Shown: piece by piece, positions 57,311 through 64,000 of the stretch
Layout: each line of letters begins with the position of its first letter
Position numbering within the stretch: position 1 is the first letter of the stretch
Assembly: GCA_963749485.1 (NCBI GenBank)
Contig: CAVVMV010000025.1
Location: 1-64,000, forward strand
DNA from: JAZGGS01 sp963749485
GTDB lineage: Bacteria > Bacteroidota > Ignavibacteria > Ignavibacteriales > Ignavibacteriaceae
DNA length: 64,000 bases
Direction: 5' to 3'
Notes under the pieces: generated by a model
Database searches by the model: none
The model's input: only the letters and a program-made list of their open reading frames with translations
Told to the model about the DNA's origin: nothing
Program-made: the position numbers and the translations under genes

Positions 57311-59877
57311 TGGATAAAGTAAAAATAAATATAGTAAAATCTGTTTTTGAACAAGCATTGGATATTGATTTAAAGGAAAGGCAAAAATTCTTAGATGATA
57401 AATGCGGCGATGATAAAGAATTAAAGAAAGAAGTTCTTTCCCTCCTCGATGCTCACAATACAGACTGATGATTTTCTTGAAATTCCACCCAACATTAAAG
57501 AAACGAAATCACATCCCGAAAAAGATCAGTTTATCGGAACACGTATCGGCAATTATTTAATTGAAGCAGAAGCTGGTGTTGGCGGAATGGGAATTGTTTA
57601 TAAAGGGCGACGAGCAGATAAAGAGTTCGAGCATACGGTTGCAATTAAAATTTTAAGACAACATTTTAATTCCGAATACGTGATCAAACGTTTTCAGAAT
57701 GAAAGACAAACACTTGCAAATCTACAACATCCAAACATTGCTCGTCTCCTCGATGGTGGTACAACGGATGACGGTCTTCCCTACCTAGTTATGGAATATA
57801 TTGATGGGAAATCGCTTATAGAATATTGTGACGAGAAAAACCTGAATATCAGCCAACGGCTTGAAATTTTTAGACTTGTGTGCGATGCGGTTCAATATGC
57901 TCATCAAAACCTGGTTGTGCACCGCGATATAAAACCGGGTAATGTTCTCGTAAATAAAGAAGGAAGACCAAAACTTCTTGATTTTGGCATCGCAAAGTTG
58001 ATGGATGAAGAACTAAATGAAAATGAAGAAGGACTTACTAAAACCGGGATGTGGCATCTAACTCCGGAGTATGCGAGTCCTGAGCAGATTAAGGGAGAAA
58101 GTATTACAACAAGGAGTGATATTTATTCTCTTGGCATCCTGCTTTATCAATTACTGACCGGTCATCAGGCATATAGAATAACTGTTAATTCTCCGGTTGC
58201 TATTGGTAAAATAATAACTGATGAACAGGTTATTAAACCTAGTGATAAGTTTCAATCAACTGAGGAAATATCATCTTCGGATGGAACCATAAAGCACATC
58301 ACTCCGCAAAGCATCAGCAATTCAAGGAATGAAAAACCGGAAAAGATTTTTCAGCATTTAAAGGGTGATATTGATAATATTATTCTCAAAGCAATTCATA
58401 AGGATCCGGTAAGAAGATACACCTCCGCAGAACAATTTTCTGAAGATATAAGAAGACATCTTATCGGGCTGCCCGTAATTGCACGAAAGGATACTATAAA
58501 ATATCGTTTCTCAAAGTTTGTTCAGAGACATAAAGTTGGAGTATCACTCTTCATTATTTTTAATTTTATTATTCTTTTTAGCATTGCCGCAATAATTTAT
58601 CAAGCTAATATTGCTTCCGAAGAAAGAGACAAAGCACAGATCTGAACTGGAAAAATTTGATGAAGTAAATAATTTCTTGCTGGAGATGCTAGCCTCGGCT
58701 GATCCGGAAGTTAAAGGCCGAGACGTGAAAGTTTTTGATTTGTTGGAAAAAGCAACTGAGGATGTGAATGTTAAATTAAAAAATCATCCAAAAATAAAAT
58801 CAGCAATTAAACAAACTCTGGGTTCTACATTTATTGGTTTGGGCGAATATGATAAAGCAAAAACGCTGCTAACAGAAAGTCTTGAAGCAAATACAACTCT
58901 ATATGGATTACATAGTAAAGAAGCTGCAAAAAGTTCACATCAACTTGGACTGTGTTATGATTGGATAGGAAATTATCCGCTTGCCGATTCGTTTTATAAT
59001 CAAGGCATATTTATCTATGAAAAAATATTGGAAAAGCCCACAAAAGATTTTGCCGATAATTTGAATGACTATGGTACATTCATAACTAATATGGGATTAT
59101 ATGATAGCGCGGCTGTCCTTTTTAAAAGATCATTAAATATTTACGGGATGTATAATGAAGAGAAGGGACAGAAAGAAGCCATAACAATTAATAATCTTGC
59201 GGTGAATTTACATCATCAAAATAAAGTTGATGAAGCAGAAAAATATTATTTAGAAGCGCTTAACATTTTAACTAATTTATACGGAATAAACAGACCTGAG
59301 GTTGCAAGCATCTACAATAACTTAGCATTTATTTATATGGATAATAAAAATTATGATGCTTCGGAAAATTCATTTAAAAAAGCTTATGAAATAAAAACTG
59401 CAGTATTGGGCAAAGAACATCCTTCTCATTGGTTTGGCATTAAGTAATTTGGGAATGCTATACTTTGTTCAAAAAGATTATCAAAAAGCAGAAATCCCAC
59501 TTCAGGAATCAATAAATTTCTTTTATAGAATTAAGGCACTTAAGGATCCCTTTCTTTCGCTTGCATATTATTGGTTAGGCAGGACTTATTTAGAATCAAA
59601 TCAGTTAAAAAAATCTGAAGAGGTTTTAAGAAAATCTATAAGTATTAGAGAAGAGATTTTTTCAAAAAAACATTCTAAAACTTGGTCTTCTATAGGTGAA
59701 CTGGCCATTTGTTTATTAAGACAAAAAAAGTATGCAGAATCAGAAAAGTTGCTTAACGAAACGCTTGAATTCTACAAAAATGATAAGTTTAGAGATCTAA
59801 AGAAAATTACCAGATATACTGAATATTCAACCATCTTATATAATGAGATTGGCAACAAATCATTGGCTAATTATTAT
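57311..59877 (+). CDS. Ser/Thr protein kinase with membrane anchor and TPR repeats (frameshifted)
   Basis: TTG at 57311 starts VFEQALDIDLKERQKFLDD, the usual cytoplasmic leader of these kinases. After an indel near 57465 comes a full kinase domain: GVGGMGIVYKG (Gly loop), VAIKILRQ (Lys), VHRDIKPGNVLV (catalytic Asp), LLDFGIAK (Mg Asp), LTPEYASPEQIKG and SDIYSLGILLYQLLTG. One membrane segment (SLFIIFNFIILFSIAAIIYQ) follows. After indels near 58635 and 59425 come about eight TPRs (NNLAVNLHHQNKVDEAEKYY, NNLAFIYMDNKNYDASENSF). It has no stop of its own: the TPR region runs into a second partial copy at 59878. Confidence 0.88.
58001..59877. repeat. Tandem repeat unit A (kinase activation loop to TPR end)
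   Basis: Unit A begins at the codons MDEELNENEEGLTKTG of the kinase activation loop and ends after the last TPR (LANYY). The whole unit is repeated directly at 59878 with high but not perfect identity. The period is 1877 bases in the sequence as given. Confidence 0.88.
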
Positions 59878-61753
59878 ATGGATGAAGAACTAAATGAAAA
59901 TGATGAAGGACTAACTAAAACAGGGATATGGCATCTTACTCCTGAGTATGCAAGTCCTGAGCAGATTAAGGGAGAAAGAATTACTACAAGGAGCGATATT
60001 TATTCTCTCGGCATCCTGCTTTATCAATTACTAACCGGTCATCAGGCATACAGAATAACAGTGAATTCGCCGGTTGCAATTGGAAAAATAATAACTGATG
60101 AGCTGGTTATTAAGCCAAGTGAAAAAATTCGATCAACTGAGGAAATTTCATTTTCTGATGGGAGTATTAAGCAAATCACTCCGCAAAGCATTAGCAATTC
60201 AAGGAATGAAAAACCGGAAAAGATTTTTCAGCATTTGCAGGGTGATGTTGATAATATTATTCTAAAAGCAATTCATAAAGATCCAGAAAGACGATATGCC
60301 TCAGCAGAACAATTTTCTGAAGATATACGAAAACATCTTATCGGGCTTCCTGTAATTGCACGAAAGGATACTATAAAATATCGTTTCTCAAAGTTTGTTC
60401 AGAGACATAAGGTTGGGGTAGCACTCTTCGTTATATTTAATATTATTATTTTGTTTAGTATAGCTGCAATAATTTATCAAAGTAATATTGCTTCAGATGA
60501 AAGAGACAAGGCAAATTTAGAATTAAAAAAGTTTGAAGAAGTTAATGACTTTTTACTTGAAATGTTATCTTCTGCAGATCCGGGAGTTGAAGGTAAAGAC
60601 GTAAAAGTATATGATTTGTTAGAAAAAGCTATTGAAGATGTTAACATTAAATTAAAAAACCAGCCTGAAATCAAATCCGCAATCAAACAAACTTTAGGTT
60701 CTACGTTTATTGGATTAGGAGAATATAACAAAGCAAAATTCCTTCTTTTAGAAAGTCTTGAATCAAACAAAAAATTATTTGGATTAAATAGTAAAGAAAC
60801 TGCAAAAAGCTATCATCAACTTGGATTGTGTTACGATTGGATTGGAAACTTTCAACTCGCAGATTCATTTTATATCCTCGGGATAAATACTTACAATAAA
60901 ATATCAGGTAAACCAACAAAGGAGTTATCTGATAATTTAAATGATTATGGTACCATGCTCACAAACTATGGGTTATATGATAGCGCTGGTGTGCTTCTTA
61001 AAAGATCGTTAGATATATACGGAATGTACAATGAAGAAAAGGGACAAAAAGAAGCAATTACAATTAATAATCTTGCGGTTAATTTGCATCATCAAAATAA
61101 AGTTGATGAAGCAGAAAAATATTATTTAGAAGCGCTTAAAGTTTTAACAAATTTATATGGAATAAATAGACCTGAGGTTGCAAGCATCTATAATAACTTG
61201 GCATTTATTTATATGGATAATAAAAATTATGATGCTTCTGAAAGTGCGTTTAAAAAAGCCTATGATATAAAAACTTCAGTATTGGGTAATGAACATCCTT
61301 CTCTTGGACTGGCATTAAGTAATTTAGGCATGCTATATTTTGTTAAAGAAGATTATCAAAAAGCAGAAATTCCACTGCAAGAATCAATAAATTTCTTTTA
61401 TCGAATTAAGGCACCTAAAGATCCATTTCTTTCGCTTGCATATTATTGGTTAGGCAGAACTTATTTAGAATCAAATCAATTAAAAAAATCTGAAGAGGTT
61501 TTAAGAAAGTCTATAAGTATTAGAGAAGAAATCTTTTCAAAAAATCATTCTAAAACATGGTCTTCTGTTGGTGAACTGGCTATTTGTTTATTAAGACAAA
61601 AAAAGTATACCGAATCAGAAAAGTTGCTTAACGAAACACTTGAATTCTATAAGAATGATAAGTTTAGAGATCTTAAAAAAATTACCAGATATACTGAATA
61701 TTCAGCCATCTTATATAAAGAGATTGGCAACATATCATTAGCTAATTCTTATC
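59878..61753. repeat. Tandem repeat unit B
   Basis: Second copy of the unit at 58001-59877. Differences are scattered (for example GMWHL versus GIWHL, GESITT versus GERITT, QPEIKS versus HPKIKS). The duplication is therefore older than simple read duplication, or the two derive from separate paralogues. Confidence 0.88.
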
Positions 61754-61800
61754 AAACCGAATTTGAAAAATTAAAAAACGAGACCCCATCTTTACGTTAA
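59878..61800 (+). CDS. Second kinase-TPR copy lacking the N-lobe (half-kinase)
   Basis: In frame with the end of the first TPR region. It begins inside a kinase activation loop (MDEELNENDEGLTKTG, LTPEYASPEQIKGERITTRS) and contains the kinase C-lobe, a membrane segment (VALFVIFNIIILFSIAAIIY) and the full TPR array, ending FEKLKNETPSLR. The Gly loop, the VAIK Lys, the HRD and the DFG motifs are missing, so this half cannot be an active kinase. It looks like the remainder of a second tandem paralogue joined to the first by deletion or misassembly. Confidence 0.8.
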   Translation: MDEELNENDEGLTKTGIWHLTPEYASPEQIKGERITTRSDIYSLGILLYQLLTGHQAYRITVNSPVAIGKIITDELVIKPSEKIRSTEEISFSDGSIKQITPQSISNSRNEKPEKIFQHLQGDVDNIILKAIHKDPERRYASAEQFSEDIRKHLIGLPVIARKDTIKYRFSKFVQRHKVGVALFVIFNIIILFSIAAIIYQSNIASDERDKANLELKKFEEVNDFLLEMLSSADPGVEGKDVKVYDLLEKAIEDVNIKLKNQPEIKSAIKQTLGSTFIGLGEYNKAKFLLLESLESNKKLFGLNSKETAKSYHQLGLCYDWIGNFQLADSFYILGINTYNKISGKPTKELSDNLNDYGTMLTNYGLYDSAGVLLKRSLDIYGMYNEEKGQKEAITINNLAVNLHHQNKVDEAEKYYLEALKVLTNLYGINRPEVASIYNNLAFIYMDNKNYDASESAFKKAYDIKTSVLGNEHPSLGLALSNLGMLYFVKEDYQKAEIPLQESINFFYRIKAPKDPFLSLAYYWLGRTYLESNQLKKSEEVLRKSISIREEIFSKNHSKTWSSVGELAICLLRQKKYTESEKLLNETLEFYKNDKFRDLKKITRYTEYSAILYKEIGNISLANSYQTEFEKLKNETPSLR

Positions 61801-61962
61801 TCATCAGAATTTTCCCCGAAATCAAGCTTCTTAAATAATATTCAATCTTTTTAAAAAGATTTGAACCAGTTCGCATCTTTTTTACGCATGTAAATCTAAA
61901 GAGGGTATTCAAGCGAATACCAAATAAGCTTTAGAAAACATTAACTAAAAAGGAGTGCTAAT

Positions 61963-63922
61963 ATGAAAGATCTAAGATTACTCATCGTTATTGTATGCTG
62001 TTTAGTGTTTCAGCAATTACTGAATGCTCAAACTTCATATTCTTCAGTACTAAGTGGAAATTGGGACGAACCCACTGTTTGGTCTCCACCAGGGGTTCCA
62101 GGAGCGGGTGATATTGTTTTAATTGACCAAGGGACTATCGTGTCAACAAATGGCCAACGTGAAGTTGCGGGTTTTAATACTCTTGTTGGGGGTGAGTTAG
62201 CTATTGAGCGGTAATGACGGCTCACTCACAATTACCGTTAGCGGCAGTTGGGGAGGAGTAAGCGGAGGCGGAATCATCAGGGATGTAACACCTAATAACA
62301 ATGGAGTTGTTACAGTCGCCAGTGGTGCTGTGCTTGAGATAGATGGTAACCAATGGCCTGCTGCTTTGTATGGAGGTGCTAGATTGCTGAATCTGGGAAC
62401 AATTCGGATGGTTACAGGTTTTGGTATATGGGGTCAGGATGGTTCAGTTATAGAGAACCAGGCATTATTTGAGATTGATACTGCTGGAAATTTTGGTGGT
62501 TTCCCTAATGGCGGCTTATTTATCAATACAAATACAGGAACATTTCGTAAAGTCAAGCGGTATTGGGTACCTGTAATTTTAATGCAAATTGGGAGTTTCG
62601 GAATTTGGGCGGTACTATTGATGTGCAGTCCGGTTCAGTTACGTTTAACTGTGACGGCATTTTTAGCGGCGGCTCATATAATGCAGATGCTGGTGCGCTG
62701 TTACATTTTGATTCCCAGAACCATACATTCGAGGGAACCCTTTCAGGCGCCCCTGCCGGAAGAATAGAGATTTCTGCAGGAGTTACAGCGAACACAGGGG
62801 TTTCTGGAGTAACATTTGATTTTCAGGGAACTGGTCTGGCCTGGAGTGGTGGAACTTTTACAGGTAGTATGATAACAATTCCAAGCAATGGTTTACTTGT
62901 TTTAGATGAGTTTTCGTTCTCAAGTGAGTTAAGTGGACGGGTCAACACTGCTAAACCTTGGAACTATAAGACAGGATGAAAATCTTAGGTATCAGTGCAC
63001 TGAGAATCTTCTATTGTAGATAATCAATCCTTGTATGAAATTGTTGCTGATAATGCTGGTTTCGGCGGTACTCCTAATGGAGGCATTTTTATAAATACGG
63101 GAACCTTTCGCAATATGGGTTCTGGAACTTGCAGCTTCAATGCAAATTGGGATTTTCAAAATCTTGCCGGTGGAATAATTGACGCAGCAAATGGTGTTAT
63201 AGATATTGCTGATTTTGAAAATGCTCAAAACGCAATAATACAAGGTATTGCTTCTGTTAATGTTCATACTACTTTTACAAATGATGGTATAAATGCGCCT
63301 GGCAATTCTGCCGGAATGTTAACATTTATTGGCAACTACTTACCTTCTACCACCGGAGTATTGGATATTGAACTTGGTGGATTAACCCCCGGAAGCGGAC
63401 ACGATCAGTTAGCTGTAACAGGTAACGCCGTACTTAACGGAACAATAGATATATCTGTAACCGGTTCATTTATACCTGCAGCAGGAGACAGTTTTGTTGT
63501 TTTTACAACTACCGGAACTGTTAGTGATAGTTTTACAACAGTTAGTGCACAATCAGGTTTGTATATTGATGTTCAAATAAACTCAAATAATGTTACTATT
63601 CATATTGATAGTGTTGGTGTATTATCTGTAGAAGAAATTTCCAATGGTGAAATAGTAACCAATTATGAACTACAGCAGAATTACCCTAATCCATTTAATC
63701 CAAGCACAAATATTCAATTCTCTGTTCCTCAAACTTCATATGTAACTTTGGAAGTTTATAATCTTGTTGGAGAACGTGTAGGCGTATTAGTTTCTGAGCA
63801 GCTAGGTGCAGGTACTTACAATTACGATTGGAACGCATCGAATCTTACAAGCGGAGTTTATTTCTACAGACTACAAGCTGGTAGACTTTGTTGAAACTAA
63901 GAAGATGATGCTCTTAAAATAA
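61963..63922 (+). CDS. Secreted repeat protein with type IX sorting domain (frameshifted)
   Basis: The signal peptide is MKDLRLLIVIVCCLVFQQLL followed by NAQ. A G8-like opening (SSVLSGNWDEPTVWSPPGVP) is followed by two copies of a beta-helix-like module: LGTIRMV...GSVIENQALFEI...GGFPNGGLFINT and, after breaks, SIVDNQSLYEI...GGTPNGGIFINTGTFR with GTC[NS]FNANW[ED]F. A filamentous-type strand region (GNAVLNGTIDISVTGSFIPA) leads to the sorting domain (LQQNYPNPFNPSTNIQFSV, LTSGVYFYRLQ, KKMMLLK). Indels near 62205, 62555, 62980-63020 and 63885. Probably a surface-exposed adhesive protein. Confidence 0.85.
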
Positions 63923-63946
63923 TTTATAAGAATTGTTTAACTATTT

Positions 63947-63976
63947 AAGGCGATCACTTTTTGATCGCCTTTTTTA
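63947..63976 (+). terminator. Strong terminator at the right end
   Basis: A 10-bp stem AAGGCGATCA / TGATCGCCTT (63947-63956, 63962-63971), a 5-nt loop and a T run. Its stem is almost the same as that of the terminator at 1167-1189. Confidence 0.92.
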
Positions 63977-64000
63977 TTATTTTTGTAACAGTATCACCAC

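Noticed and set aside
1..64000. CRISPR array, tRNA, rRNA or transposase genes
   Set aside because: I looked for regular spaced repeats, cloverleaf/TTCGA arms, conserved rRNA stretches and DDE transposase motifs and saw none.

Overview
The window is an AT-rich, densely coded bacterial segment. It most likely comes from an uncultured member of the Ignavibacteria (Bacteroidota/Chlorobiota side of the FCB group). The main evidence is the C-terminal type IX secretion sorting domain with the core NYPNPFNP, which ends at least three large secreted proteins. Supporting evidence is CHU_C/FlgD-like ends, DUF4097 and DUF3109 proteins, a GGGP synthase, and an ECF sigma factor beside a Ser/Thr kinase-TPR protein. 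No rRNA, tRNA, CRISPR array or transposase was seen. About half of the genes are interrupted by single-base indels that leave family-typical protein readable on both sides. This looks like uncorrected long-read consensus error more than real decay, so broken genes are annotated over their full inferred span.

Layout. 1-1040: two lipoproteins, one a tyrosine-phosphatase-like protein that runs off the edge. 1211-5905 (minus): a tight operon DUF3109 - rpoN - ICMT-like - hslV - hslU. 5972-14747 (plus): SDR dehydrogenase, giant lamin-tail/CARDB secreted protein, N-acetylmuramidase, YfcC-type carrier, DinB-like protein, lipoprotein, MlaF-type ATPase. 14833-16725 (minus): two paralogous outer-membrane barrels. 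16916-20378: DUF2721, carbamate kinase, Aat, M24 peptidase.

20602-31361 is the most distinctive part. Three different glutamate dehydrogenases alternate with two ~1000-residue proteins built from a pseudo-receiver, a receiver, a pyruvate-phosphate-dikinase-type ATP-binding domain and an unassigned conserved C-terminus, plus a 60-residue zinc ribbon. I know of no description of this receiver/PPDK_N/GDH arrangement. It suggests phospho-relay or nucleotide-dependent control of ammonium/glutamate metabolism, which is inference.

31457-40907: methyltransferase, broken VOC protein, DUF547 and TIGR04283-like glycosyltransferase, TonB-like protein, Kef-type antiporter, HAD phosphatase, class I aldolase, cytochrome c. 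41025-44986 is a rearranged zone of gene fragments (a copy of the 3' end of a hydrolase, an orphan sorting domain, and a BNR protein running into a YCF48-like one). 44992-53639: housekeeping and envelope genes (hydrolase, DUF192, GmhA, GGGP synthase, ArsC-like, PPK2, Trm112-like, ICMT, amidase, thioredoxin, DUF4097). 53898-63922: a large BNR secreted protein whose sorting domain carries small palindromic insertions, an ECF sigma factor, a kinase-TPR gene with a 1.88-kb internal tandem duplication that makes a half-kinase, and a last type IX cargo protein.
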